Assembly: GCF_018785265.1 (NCBI RefSeq)
Contig: NZ_WQPK01000020.1
Span: 1 to 37,153, forward strand
Length of the DNA: 37,153 nt
Direction of reading: 5' to 3'
From: Collinsella aerofaciens
GTDB lineage: Bacteria > Actinomycetota > Coriobacteriia > Coriobacteriales > Coriobacteriaceae
Shown here: piece by piece, positions 16,541-24,783 of the stretch
How positions within the stretch are numbered: position 1 is the first letter of the stretch
How the letters are laid out: each line of letters begins with the position of its first letter
The notes under the pieces: generated by a model
Seen by the model: only the letters and a program-made list of their open reading frames with translations
The model's database searches: none
What the model was told of the DNA's origin: nothing
Position numbers and translations under genes: made by a program

Positions 16541-17191
16541 CTAGCGCACGGCCTTGACCGCCGCCGCCAGATCGAACAACGTATCGAGCACGGCCTCGCA
16601 GCCATCCACCACGTCCTGCGGCAGCGGCACGATATCGGGGACGGCAAAGACGTGGCAGCCAGCCGTAATGCCCGAGACGCAGCCGTTGCGCGAATCCTCG
16701 ACCACGGCACATTCCTCGGGAGTAAAGCCCGCGCGCTCGCAGGCGAGCAGATACATCTCGGGGTCGGGCTTGCCATGCACGACGTCCTCGCCACACGTTA
16801 CCGTTTCAAACTTGTCAAAAAGACCGAATGCTTTAAGGTTGCGCTCGGCCGTAACATGGCGCGATGACGTTGCAAGGCCTACGTGATAGCCCGCAGCCAA
16901 CAGCTCGTCTATGCACTCGGCAGCGCCGGCCTTAAGCTCCAGATCGGTCTTGACCATCTCGTCGCGAATCTCCTTGTGGCGGACATAGATCGCCTCGGCG
17001 GTCTCGTGGCTGCCGTAATGCTTATCGAGGATGTTCATGACATCGGGTAGCGTGCGACCGATAAACTGATGGATCAGCGCTTCATCAATCGCGAGCCCCA
17101 GCTCAGCGGCGCCTGCCTTCCAGGCCCTAATCCCCAAACGCTCGGTATCGACCAGCGTTCCATCCATGTCAAAAATAACAGCCTTGATCAT
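16541..17191 (-). CDS. HAD family phosphatase/phosphoglucomutase-like
   Basis: A 216-aa haloacid-dehalogenase hydrolase of the beta-phosphoglucomutase-like subgroup. Motif I is FDMDGT with D8 (nucleophile) and D10 (acid/base). Motif II is ATSS at about residue 107, motif III is the lysine in HGKPDPE and motif IV is VVEDSRNG. The helical cap lies between residues 16 and 80. Such proteins dephosphorylate small sugar phosphates or interconvert them, and the sequence does not decide which. ATG 17191 has GGGGG upstream; the longer frame to 17278 runs into the promoter. It is divergent from larE with a shared palindromic region. Confidence 0.9.
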   Translation of the reverse strand: MIKAVIFDMDGTLVDTERLGIRAWKAGAAELGLAIDEALIHQFIGRTLPDVMNILDKHYGSHETAEAIYVRHKEIRDEMVKTDLELKAGAAECIDELLAAGYHVGLATSSRHVTAERNLKAFGLFDKFETVTCGEDVVHGKPDPEMYLLACERAGFTPEECAVVEDSRNGCVSGITAGCHVFAVPDIVPLPQDVVDGCEAVLDTLFDLAAAVKAVR

Positions 17192-17241
17192 ATCGGTCCC
17201 CCATCGACTCTCGCTGTCGCATTGCCGCAACTCTACCGCAT

Positions 17242-17269
17242 TTGACAACTTGTATATAACGTATATACC
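17242..17269 (+). promoter_or_regulatory. larE promoter with palindrome in the spacer
   Basis: TTGACA (17242-17247) and TATACC (17264-17269) are 16 bp apart. The palindrome GTATATAACGTATATAC (17252-17268; 7-bp perfect arms, 3-nt centre) occupies the spacer and the start of the -10 box, so a bound dimer would cover the promoter. The HAD gene reads away on the other strand, and its start lies 51 bp from the TTGACA box. Confidence 0.6.
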
Positions 17270-17364
17270 ATATTGCACTTTCGTTACACAGATAGAAGTC
17301 TTATGGCAAGTAACGCATTAGGATTATAGTTTTCAATCGAGTACTCAACGATAAGGATCGTTTC

Positions 17365-18243
17365 ATGATTTTAGACACCACGGCACCCGCAGAGGAGCTT
17401 CAAGACAAGCTATCGGCGCTCGAACAGCTGCTTTTGGCATACGGGCGCGTGGCTATCGGGTTTTCCGGTGGCGTCGACAGCAGCTTTTTGGCCGCCGTAT
17501 GCGCCCGCATCATGCCTACCAATACCCTCCTTGTCCATCTCACCACGCCGCTCATCGGCACGCCCGAACAGGCTTCGTTTGAGCAGTCCGTTGATGGACA
17601 GGCCAATGAGGGGCCGCATTTTAAGCTCCCCGTGCTCAATCTTTCGGTCGATCAGCTGCAGCTCCCCCAGGTAGCCTGCAACGATGCCAATCGCTGCTAC
17701 CACTGCAAGCACGCCGGCTTTACCGCCATCGTCAACCACGCCAAGTCGCTCGGCTTTCCCACCGTCATCGATGGCAGCAATGCAAGTGATCGCGGCGACT
17801 ACCGCCCTGGTATGCGCGCGGCAAAAGAGCTCGGCGTACGCTCCCCTCTCATGGAGGTCGGCTTTACCAAGGACGAAGAGCGCGAGCTGCTGCGCACATG
17901 GGGCTATCCCGTTTGGAGCCTGCCGGCGGGAGCCTGTCTTGCCACGCGCGTCCCCACGGGCGAGGAGCTTACGCGCGAGAAGGTCTCCTTGATTCGCGCC
18001 TGCGAGGATTACCTGCACGATCTTGATCTGGCACAGGTACGCGCGCGCTTGGTCGGCGGCTGCATGCATATCGAGGCCGCACCCGCAGATGTTGCCAAGA
18101 TTGCCACCCTCGGCGGTGCCGCCGTCGACGACAAGGGCAAGACCCCGCTGCCCGCCGTTATCGAGTCCGCGCTGCGCGAGCTGGGCTGCGACCATATCTC
18201 CCCCGAGGTCACCCCCTACATCCACGGCAACATGAATCAGTAA
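17365..18243 (+). CDS. larE: ATP-dependent sulfur transferase LarE
   Basis: LarE thiolates the carboxylates of the pyridinium precursor of the nickel-pincer nucleotide, the cofactor of lactate racemase and related LarA-type epimerases. The 292-aa protein has an N-terminal ATP-pyrophosphatase PP-loop SGGVDSS (34-40), the NRCYHCK motif (109-115), GSNASDRGDYRPG and the LPAGACLATRVP motif. Its C191 lies where the sacrificial cysteine of LarE is expected. The C111/C114 pair could instead belong to the iron-sulfur type; the sequence alone does not settle it. ATG 17365 has AAGGAT upstream. No larA, larB or larC is in the window. Confidence 0.9.
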   Translation: MILDTTAPAEELQDKLSALEQLLLAYGRVAIGFSGGVDSSFLAAVCARIMPTNTLLVHLTTPLIGTPEQASFEQSVDGQANEGPHFKLPVLNLSVDQLQLPQVACNDANRCYHCKHAGFTAIVNHAKSLGFPTVIDGSNASDRGDYRPGMRAAKELGVRSPLMEVGFTKDEERELLRTWGYPVWSLPAGACLATRVPTGEELTREKVSLIRACEDYLHDLDLAQVRARLVGGCMHIEAAPADVAKIATLGGAAVDDKGKTPLPAVIESALRELGCDHISPEVTPYIHGNMNQ

Positions 18244-18291
18244 CCTGCCAAAAGGGGACAGGTTTATTTTGGCAGGTTTTACCTGGGGAAA
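18244..18291 (+). repeat. 48-bp palindromic repeat, copy 3
   Basis: Starts at the base after the larE TAA stop codon, the same placement as copy 1 behind the GntR gene. CCTGCCAAAA and TTTTGGCAGG are perfect 10-bp arms around GGGGACAGGTTTA, followed by TTTTACCTGGGGAAA. Confidence 0.88.
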
Positions 18292-18298
18292 TATCGCG

Positions 18299-18360
18299 AG
18301 GCAGTCGCCCCTCTAGCACCCATCTAACTTCGAGAGACGATAGAGGGGCAATTCGGCTGC
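18299..18360. terminator. stem-loop between larE and the AlbA_2 gene
   Basis: GCCCCTCTA (18307-18315) pairs perfectly with TAGAGGGGC, and GCAG/CTGC extend the stem outside a bulge. No T-run follows on either strand, so terminator function between these convergent genes is uncertain. Confidence 0.45.
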
Positions 18361-18362
18361 AT

Positions 18363-20063
18363 CTACTTCTTCCGATAGCGGCGGTTGCGGCTCGTCGATG
18401 AACCCATTACTTCGATGAGTCCTTTATCCGCCATTTTTGGCAGATGGTAACGGACAGACGAAATTCTGACCCCCGATGCAACCGCTATTTCTCGCGCCGT
18501 CATATCCACTTCGGCGCTGAGAGCCTCCAGGATCCTATCCGCCGTCGAAGCTGACGATTCTCTGTTCATATCGATAATTTCGAACGTGTCTTTGCCGCAT
18601 TTTGACAGGACATGTTTATCCACAAGGTCCCCGCAGATCAGGCGAATGTCATCCGAATCCCACTTCAGGGCCTCTCGTATTTTTTGAACATCGCATACGC
18701 ACCTATGCTCCCGCATAAACATGAGCAGTGTTTCCTCGCGATCCGTCAGCTCGGTGCCCACATGACTCTGAATCCACGTACGGTTTTCAGCAAGCTCCGC
18801 CCCGTGCCGGGAAAGCAGCACCGTAAACGAATCGGCCTTAACGATAAATTTCGGCCTGCCAAGCGAACGAGACTCCATCTCGCGAATCATAGCCGGGATA
18901 CCAGATCCCTGGCTTTCCGCAACGGCCCCCTCGGCATGCTCTAACGGCGTCGCCCCCATTAGGCTCATGAGCTTTGGGTTTCGGCAGCGCGATTCCCCGT
19001 CTGCAAGATTGTCCACCGTCTTTCCGCCCCAAAGCCCGCCAGGGTTTTTGATCTCTATTCTGTCTGGATAGATATCGACACTCACGGCCTGCCCCACAAA
19101 CATGGGCGAATATTCTCGATGGATGCAGGCATTTGCCAAGGCCTCGCGCAAAACCTCCTGGGGAACTTCCCAATCCTCCCTTCTGCCAGCGCCTTGCACT
19201 ATCGTCGCTTTGCGCAAGTTTCGTCCAATCGCGGCAAGGGCATCTTCGATGCAAGCCGGAATCGGGCCATCGCACAACTGGCGGTCAATAAACCGGGGTT
19301 GCCCGGGTGCAGATTTTTCCACATCGGAATGAACGGCGACATCGATCATCAGTTTGGGATAGAACTGCTGGGGGTAAATTCCCGCCGACAGAAGCCCCGC
19401 GAGCTTCACGGCACCATCCTTTGTAGTGATATTGAGTCTGACCAGCTGCTTTTCCAGCGTATCGGCCCCGCGCAAAACGCGCGGGGTCTGCAGCCGGCGA
19501 TTTGCGATAATAGACCGCACGACATCTGGATCCAAATCCTCGACCGTTGCCTCCGAAACCACCGTGCCGTCTGCATCGCTCGGAAGCAACGCACTCTGCA
19601 GCTCATATAGCTCAGCGGGTGACATCTTGATATCTTTATCATCCACGCGCTTGTAGCTACCGTTCTGCACGCCGCGCGCGCCGATATAGCAAGGCTTCGC
19701 TTTAAGCTCAAGTTCAAAGATGCGCACCAGAAGCACCTGGAGCCCGTCGACCTCGCCTCGATCAAGCTCGTACCGCGGCGCATGGGTCACCACTGCCGCT
19801 GAGCCTCCGTCTCCGATACCCGAAACAAACTGATCGCGCACCCTATCGATAGCAAAGTTAGCCGAAGGAACAAATCCTTCGGCCTCGTTCAGGCCCAAAA
19901 TAATGAGCCCACCCGCAGTGTTCGCAAAAGCGCTCACTGTCTCCCATACGTCTGCGCTCAATTTATTCGTGCAGGCTTTAACTTCTACCGATGCGTCATC
20001 AGTCCCCCGCCTGCGAAGGCGCTCAACGATAAGGCCAAGAGGTTCATCCAGCAGCATTGGCAT
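18363..20063 (-). CDS. AlbA_2 / HATPase-like / winged-helix protein
   Basis: A 566-aa protein of the COG2865 type. An N-terminal AlbA_2 (Schlafen-like) domain spans about 8-140 (VEVKACTNKLSADVWETVSAF, then NTAGGLIILGLNE). A GHKL-like ATPase region follows (EALANACIHREY at 307-318, IEIKNPGGLWGG at 336-347, GSGIPAM at 386-392). The C-terminus has a winged helix (510-554, MTAREIAVASGVRISSVRYH) and a basic end (SRNRRYRKK). Such proteins are usually called DNA-binding ATPase regulators; their targets are mostly unknown. The gene is more AT-rich upstream and stands alone. Eleven TCTCTCTAAA-like half-sites lie upstream, the first abutting its start, so autoregulation is likely. The start could be 20057. 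Confidence 0.85.
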   Translation of the reverse strand: MPMLLDEPLGLIVERLRRRGTDDASVEVKACTNKLSADVWETVSAFANTAGGLIILGLNEAEGFVPSANFAIDRVRDQFVSGIGDGGSAAVVTHAPRYELDRGEVDGLQVLLVRIFELELKAKPCYIGARGVQNGSYKRVDDKDIKMSPAELYELQSALLPSDADGTVVSEATVEDLDPDVVRSIIANRRLQTPRVLRGADTLEKQLVRLNITTKDGAVKLAGLLSAGIYPQQFYPKLMIDVAVHSDVEKSAPGQPRFIDRQLCDGPIPACIEDALAAIGRNLRKATIVQGAGRREDWEVPQEVLREALANACIHREYSPMFVGQAVSVDIYPDRIEIKNPGGLWGGKTVDNLADGESRCRNPKLMSLMGATPLEHAEGAVAESQGSGIPAMIREMESRSLGRPKFIVKADSFTVLLSRHGAELAENRTWIQSHVGTELTDREETLLMFMREHRCVCDVQKIREALKWDSDDIRLICGDLVDKHVLSKCGKDTFEIIDMNRESSASTADRILEALSAEVDMTAREIAVASGVRISSVRYHLPKMADKGLIEVMGSSTSRNRRYRKK

Positions 20064-20067
20064 TCCG

Positions 20068-20258
20068 TCTCTCTAAAACGATAGATTTATCTCTCTAAAG
20101 TATAGTATATCTCTCTAACTTTAGAGAGATAGGCATCTTATTTTAGAGAGAAATTTAGAGAGATGCATCAAATTCACTGCTAGATTTCCTAATGTTATCT
20201 CTTTAACTGACCTTCTCTTTAAAGAGATATTTAGAGAGACGAGCGTAATCTCTCTAAT
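20068..20258. promoter_or_regulatory. array of eleven TCTCTCTAAA half-sites
   Basis: Half-sites start at 20068, 20090, 20110, 20198, 20214 and 20249 in one orientation, and at 20120, 20142, 20154, 20218 and 20230 inverted (TTTAGAGAGA). The pair at 20108-20131 is a perfect 24-bp palindrome with an 11+2+11 layout. TCTCTTTAAAGAGA (20214-20227) is a second perfect palindrome. A TATACT on the minus strand between the second and third sites is a possible -10 box for the AlbA_2 gene. Confidence 0.85.
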
Positions 20259-20330
20259 CAAGGGCTCCACTCTTTAAGGTGCACACTTCCTAACCGTACC
20301 CTAAGTTGCGGTGAAATAACTCACGATTAG

Positions 20331-20378
20331 CCTGCCAAAAAAGGACAGGTTTATTTTGGTAGGTTTTATCTGGGGAAA
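20331..20378 (+). repeat. 48-bp palindromic repeat, copy 4
   Basis: CCTGCCAAAA pairs with TTTTGGTAGG around AAGGACAGGTTTA, followed by TTTTATCTGGGGAAA. It lies in the gap between the half-site array and the nuclease gene, directly after a TAG. The remainder of this gap (20379-20534) shows only a TAGACT that might be a -10 box. Confidence 0.85.
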
Positions 20379-20534
20379 CTCCGAATAGCCCCACATGCAT
20401 AACCGCTGCAGCTCCATATGAGGCAAATGAACCAGCAGCGTTTGCCCCAAAATCTTGAGTATTTGTTCGACAGAACGGCCCCTGCCGGCTCCTGCTAGAC
20501 TGGTAGATTCCCAACCGCCCATCCAGGAGCCTCA

Positions 20535-21503
20535 ATGTCGCGCAAGTCCGCCTACAAGCAAGTACTTTCCATCGGCACCGCCGTGGTGCTCGGGTTTGCG
20601 CTGTTTACGGGATCGCTCGACGGAGCGCCCAAGTTGTTGTCGCCGCAAAGCGATGAGCAGGCGACGGCTCTGGCCGAAAAACAAAACGAGAGTCCCAGCC
20701 GCACCGACGACGAGGCAGACCTGGTTGCCCGGCTCGAATCGGGAACAGCAAGCTCCGAGGACTCCGGCGATGGCTCCGAATCCACCGCGACCAACACCAA
20801 CGGCAACGTTGCCTCCGCGGACAGTGCCGCCACCCCCATCGACGAAGTGGAAAACCCAGATCTCAACCGCGCCCGCGGCGTATATCTCAGCAGCATTCCA
20901 GACTACGCCGGCAATCCCTACGTCGCCCTTCGCGCCGACAGCGCGCACCCGCTCGGCATGCCGTCATTCACACTCGATGAATACGAACGCGCTGCAGAAG
21001 AGAGCTGCTTTAAGAAATTCTCCAAGCTCGACAGTATGGGCCGCACTCGCAAAGCGCTCGCCTGCGTGGGCCCCGACTCGCTCGGTCAAGGCAAGCGCGG
21101 CGATATCTCGCGCATCCATCCCGCCGGATGGCATCAGCAGCGCTACGACTTTATTCCGGGCCAGAGCCTCTACAACCGCTGCCACCTCATCGCCTGGTCG
21201 CTCTGCGGCGAAAACGCCAATCGCAAGGATCTCCTCACCGGCACGCGCTATCTCAACGAGACGGGCATGCTACCGTTTGAGGAGCAGATTCTCGGCTACA
21301 TCCGCGAGACGGGCAACCACGTGCTCTATCGCGTCACACCCATGTATAACGAAGAGGAACTTGTCTGCCGCGGCGTGCGCCTTGAGGCGCAATCGGTCGA
21401 GGACCACGGCAAGACCCTCTGCTTCCACGTGTACTGCTACAACCTGCAGCCGCACGTGCAGATCGACTACGCCACCGGCCGCAACCAGGCATCCGGAGAC
21501 TAG
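20535..21503 (+). CDS. exported DNA/RNA non-specific endonuclease
   Basis: A 322-aa nuclease of the beta-beta-alpha-metal family, close in motif order to streptococcal secreted DNases. An N-terminal hydrophobic segment (residues about 10-28, VLSIGTAVVLGFALFTG) serves as a signal or anchor. A Ser/Thr/Glu/Ala-rich linker follows (35-110), then the nuclease domain (110-322). The catalytic region is YNRCHLIAWSLCGENANRKD with His216 as likely general base, preceded by GRG-like GKRGDISRIHPAGW. ITGTRYLNETG-like LTGTRYLNETGMLPFE and RETGNHVLYRVTP complete the pattern. ATG 20535 follows GGAG by 6 nt. It probably degrades extracellular nucleic acid. Confidence 0.9.
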   Translation: MSRKSAYKQVLSIGTAVVLGFALFTGSLDGAPKLLSPQSDEQATALAEKQNESPSRTDDEADLVARLESGTASSEDSGDGSESTATNTNGNVASADSAATPIDEVENPDLNRARGVYLSSIPDYAGNPYVALRADSAHPLGMPSFTLDEYERAAEESCFKKFSKLDSMGRTRKALACVGPDSLGQGKRGDISRIHPAGWHQQRYDFIPGQSLYNRCHLIAWSLCGENANRKDLLTGTRYLNETGMLPFEEQILGYIRETGNHVLYRVTPMYNEEELVCRGVRLEAQSVEDHGKTLCFHVYCYNLQPHVQIDYATGRNQASGD

Positions 21504-21562
21504 TGCCGACCGCACCGCCCGTAACCCAAAAATGATTCGTTTTCCTCCGTCCCCATGGGATC

Positions 21563-21600
21563 AAAAAAGGCCGCCCTGGATTACCCAGGGCGGCCTTTTC
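21563..21600. terminator. bidirectional terminator, nuclease and EF-G-like genes
   Basis: AAAAGGCCGCCCTGG pairs with CCAGGGCGGCCTTTT around a short loop. It is flanked by A-runs and T-runs that give poly-U ends in both directions. Confidence 0.9.
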
Positions 21601-21632
21601 GTCAGCGTCCACATTGCAGGCAAAACCACACG

Positions 21633-23708
21633 CTACTTGGCGCGGCCCTCCTCATAGCGCTCGACCAGCTTGGCCTGAACATCGTAGGGAACCTGCTCGT
21701 AGCCAGCGGGCTTCATGGTAAAGTCACCCGTGCCGCGCGTGATAGAGCGCAGGCGCGTCGAATAATCCGTCAGCTCTGCCAGCGGCGCCTGGGCAATGAC
21801 CACGGTGTCGCCGCGCTCATCGGTCTCCATGCCCGTCACGCGACCGCGCGATGCCGAGATGTCGCCCATCACAGCGCCGGCGTAGCTTTCGGGAATAGTC
21901 ACCGTGATTTCCTCGATGGGCTCCAGCACCACCGGATCGGCATCGGCGCATGCCTTGCGCAGGCCGATGCGAGCCGCCGCGCGGAACGCCATCTCGTTGG
22001 AGTCGACGCTGTGATACGAGCCGTCGTACACAGCCACGCGAATGCCTGTGAGTGGATAGCCGGCAATGATGCCGTCCTTCATGGTCTCCTGGACACCCTT
22101 GTCCACGGCGGGGATCAGCGAGCGCGGAATACGGCCGCCCACGACCTCGTCCACAAACTCATAGCCATCGCTCGTGCCGTCGGGTCCAATGAGCGGCTCA
22201 ACGCGCAGCCAGCAGTCGCCATACTGACCGGCACCGCCAGTCTGCTTTTTGTGGCGGCCCTGGGCGCTTGCCGTGCGTCGGATGGTCTCGCGATACGGAA
22301 TGCGGATCGGCACGCTCTTGGCCACGACCTTGGTGCGGTCCTCAAGGCGATTAAGCAGGACCGAAACCTGCGCCTCACCCACGGCGGAAATGATAGCCTG
22401 GCCGGTCTCCTCGTCACGATCGATGCTCATGGTCGGATCGGCCTTGCACGCCTTCTCGATAAACGTGTAGAGCTTCTCCTCGTCACCGCGGTTCTCGGCC
22501 TCGATGGCAATGCGGTACTGCGAGTTGGGGAACTTAAACGCCGCCGCCTCGACCTTACCGGTAATGGAGAGCGTGTCACCCGTCTCTGCCGCCAACTTGG
22601 GCGCCACGATAATGTCGCCGGCATAGGCGTGACCGACCTCGGTCATGTCGCGGCCGCACATCACATACAGGTGGGCCAGACGATCGCTCTTGCGGGTACG
22701 CGCGTTGATCAGCTCAAGACCCGGCTCAAGCGTACCCGTCAGCACCTTGATAAAGCTGATGCGACCCTGCCGCGGATCGGCCAGGGTCTTAAACACAAAC
22801 GCCACCGGACGGTCATCGTCGCTCGAAATCTTGAGCGAATCGCCGTCGATAAGCGGCATCTCGCCGTAGTCGGTCGGCGCCGGGAAGTACGTCGCGATGT
22901 CGTCCATCAGCGAGTTGACGCCCTGCTCCTTAATGCAATCGCCCGCAAAGACCGGCACAAAGATGCGCTCGGCAATCGCCTTCGACAGCAAGCCCTCAAG
23001 CTCCTCCTGCGTCAGTGTCTCCTCGCCTTCCAGGTACTTCATCATCAGCTCATCGTCGGCCTCGGCCACCAACTCGCACAGATGGTCATGGGCCTCCTCG
23101 GCCTGGGCACGATACTCCTCGGGAATCTCCGACTCAACGGCTTCGGTGCCGTTGCAATGGCGCGCCTTCATGCGCACCAGGTCGATGATGCCGTCAAAGT
23201 CCTCGCCCTCGCCCCAGGGAAGGGTCACGGCGCCCAGGCGCGTGCCAAAGCGCTCCTGCAGCAGGTCCATCGTGGTCGCAAAGCTGGCCTCGGAGCGCGA
23301 CAGGCGGTTTACGAACACCGCACGCGCCAGGCGCAGGTCCTCGGCGGCATACCAGAGCTTAACCGTCGTAGGCTGCGGGCCGGCCTCGGCGTCGACCACA
23401 AACAGAGCCGTCTCGCAGACGCTCATCGCGGCAAAGGCGTCGCCGATAAAATCGGGGTAGCACGGGGCATCGAGCACATTGATGCGCGCGCCCTTCCAGT
23501 CGATTGGCGCAATGGTCGTCGAGATGGAGAATGAACGCTTGACCTCTTCAGGGTCATAGTCGAGCGTAGGCTTGGTGCCGTCGTGGCCGCCCAGGCGGGC
23601 GGTCTTGCCGGAAAGGTGGAGCATGGCTTCGGCGAGTGAAGTCTTGCCCACCCCGCCTTGGCCTACGAGCACCACGTTCCTTACGTTACCGGTCTTGGGA
23701 GCACCCAT
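21633..23708 (-). CDS. elongation factor G-like GTPase
   Basis: A 691-aa protein with the full five-domain layout of EF-G. G1 is intact (GQGGVGKT, 16-23), but G3 reads DAPCYPDF (80-87) where EF-G has DTPGHVDF, so the catalytic His is Tyr84. G4 reads NRLS (134-137) instead of NKxD. Domain IV and V motifs are present (KKQTGGAGQYGDCWL, EPIEEITVTIP, SRGRVTGM). These features put it with the second EF-G-like paralogue found in many actinobacteria rather than translational EF-G. Its role is not known with certainty. ATG 23708 follows GGAGG by 7 nt; the frame to 23819 is non-coding. A CGCGC-ATT-GCGCG hairpin sits just upstream of the ribosome site. Confidence 0.88.
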   Translation of the reverse strand: MGAPKTGNVRNVVLVGQGGVGKTSLAEAMLHLSGKTARLGGHDGTKPTLDYDPEEVKRSFSISTTIAPIDWKGARINVLDAPCYPDFIGDAFAAMSVCETALFVVDAEAGPQPTTVKLWYAAEDLRLARAVFVNRLSRSEASFATTMDLLQERFGTRLGAVTLPWGEGEDFDGIIDLVRMKARHCNGTEAVESEIPEEYRAQAEEAHDHLCELVAEADDELMMKYLEGEETLTQEELEGLLSKAIAERIFVPVFAGDCIKEQGVNSLMDDIATYFPAPTDYGEMPLIDGDSLKISSDDDRPVAFVFKTLADPRQGRISFIKVLTGTLEPGLELINARTRKSDRLAHLYVMCGRDMTEVGHAYAGDIIVAPKLAAETGDTLSITGKVEAAAFKFPNSQYRIAIEAENRGDEEKLYTFIEKACKADPTMSIDRDEETGQAIISAVGEAQVSVLLNRLEDRTKVVAKSVPIRIPYRETIRRTASAQGRHKKQTGGAGQYGDCWLRVEPLIGPDGTSDGYEFVDEVVGGRIPRSLIPAVDKGVQETMKDGIIAGYPLTGIRVAVYDGSYHSVDSNEMAFRAAARIGLRKACADADPVVLEPIEEITVTIPESYAGAVMGDISASRGRVTGMETDERGDTVVIAQAPLAELTDYSTRLRSITRGTGDFTMKPAGYEQVPYDVQAKLVERYEEGRAK

Positions 23709-23948
23709 GATGACCTCCTTGCAGGGCCGCGCGCATTGCGCGACGCCAACGGGGAGAGTTCGCGGTCGATGCCATCCCGGGAGCAGCATGGTCGGCAGCC
23801 GAGCCGACTCACCCTCCAAATGTCCTATGCCACCACCCTACCCTCACGGGCGACCGTCCATGCACACCTTTCGGCACACGTATGAATACAGGCGGCGAGA
23901 GGAAGAGACAAGCTTGTGAGGCGATTATTGAACCCCGTCGATGCAAAC
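23709..23948. other. upstream region of the EF-G-like gene
   Basis: About 240 bp without a gene between the importer operon terminator and the EF-G-like start. I see no convincing promoter pair, RNA gene or repeat other than the small hairpin at about 23728-23742. The EF-G-like promoter must lie here because the operon before it is terminated. Confidence 0.4.
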
Positions 23949-23949
23949 A

Positions 23950-23985
23950 AAAAGCCGCCACAGACCGTAAGACCTGCGGCGGCTT
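23950..23985 (-). terminator. terminator of the amino-acid importer operon
   Basis: On the minus strand AGCCGCCGCAG pairs with CTGTGGCGGCT with one wobble, followed by TTTTTGTTTG. It lies 35 bp past the stop codon of the ATPase gene. Confidence 0.8.
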
Positions 23986-24018
23986 CGCCTCAATTAATAG
24001 TTGAGTAAATACCTGAGC

Positions 24019-24783
24019 CTATCCCTCGATACGGCTCAAGAACTCACGGGTGCGCTGCTCGCGTGGATGGTCGATGACCTGCTCGGCAGGACCCTCCTCG
24101 ACAATACGACCGCCGTCCATAAAGACCACGCGGTCGGCAACATCGCGCGCAAACTGCATCGCATGGGTCACGATCACCATCGTCATATTCTGCGCCGCAA
24201 GGTCTTTAATGACACGCAGTACCTCGGCCGTCAGCTCGGGATCGAGTGCCGAGGTCGGCTCGTCAAAGAACAGGATCTCCGGATCGAGCGCCAAGGCGCG
24301 GGCGATACTCACACGCTGTTGCTGGCCGCCCGAAAGCTCACATGGCACCTTGTTCTCGTTGCCCGTAAGCCCCATCTGTGCGATCAACTCGCGCGCACGA
24401 GCTTCCGCCTGCTCGCGCGGGCGCTTAAGCACGCGGATCGGCGCGTCGATGATGTTTTTCATCACGGTATAGTGCGGGAACAGGTTGTAATTTTGGAACA
24501 CCAGGCCGAATCGCGAGCGTGCCCGCTTGGGCACATCGCCCTTCGCATAGACCGCGCCCGAGCCCGCATCCGTCGCAACGGCAAGGCCACCAAACGAGAG
24601 CGAGCCTCCGTCGAGTGTCTCGAGCAGCGTGGCACACCGCAGCAGCGTGGACTTGCCGCCACCCGAAGGCCCGATAATCGCCACGACCTCGCCACGCTTG
24701 ACCTCGAGCGAGATATCCTTGAGCACCTCATTGCCGCCAAACGCCTTGCGCGCGCTTTCGATTTTCATCACTGAGTTAGTCAT
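24019..24783 (-). CDS. polar amino acid ABC transporter, ATPase
   Basis: A 254-aa importer ATPase of the GlnQ/HisP type. Seen: Walker A GPSGGGKST (38-46), Q-loop VFQNYNLFPHYT, signature LSGGQQQR, Walker B ILFFDEPTSALD and H-loop THAMQFA. The loop VATDAGSGAVYAKGDVPKRARS between Walker A and the Q-loop is somewhat longer than in GlnQ. It is the last gene of a binding protein-permease-ATPase operon and overlaps the permease gene by 8 bp (ATGACTAA type), which suggests translational coupling. ATG 24783 has no clear ribosome site of its own; ATG 24768 is the alternative. Confidence 0.93.
   Translation of the reverse strand: MTNSVMKIESARKAFGGNEVLKDISLEVKRGEVVAIIGPSGGGKSTLLRCATLLETLDGGSLSFGGLAVATDAGSGAVYAKGDVPKRARSRFGLVFQNYNLFPHYTVMKNIIDAPIRVLKRPREQAEARARELIAQMGLTGNENKVPCELSGGQQQRVSIARALALDPEILFFDEPTSALDPELTAEVLRVIKDLAAQNMTMVIVTHAMQFARDVADRVVFMDGGRIVEEGPAEQVIDHPREQRTREFLSRIEG

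Noticed and set aside
20068-20258. The repeat array upstream of the AlbA_2 gene as a CRISPR array
   Set aside because: Units are only 10 bases, occur in both orientations and at irregular spacing, and no cas gene is in the window.
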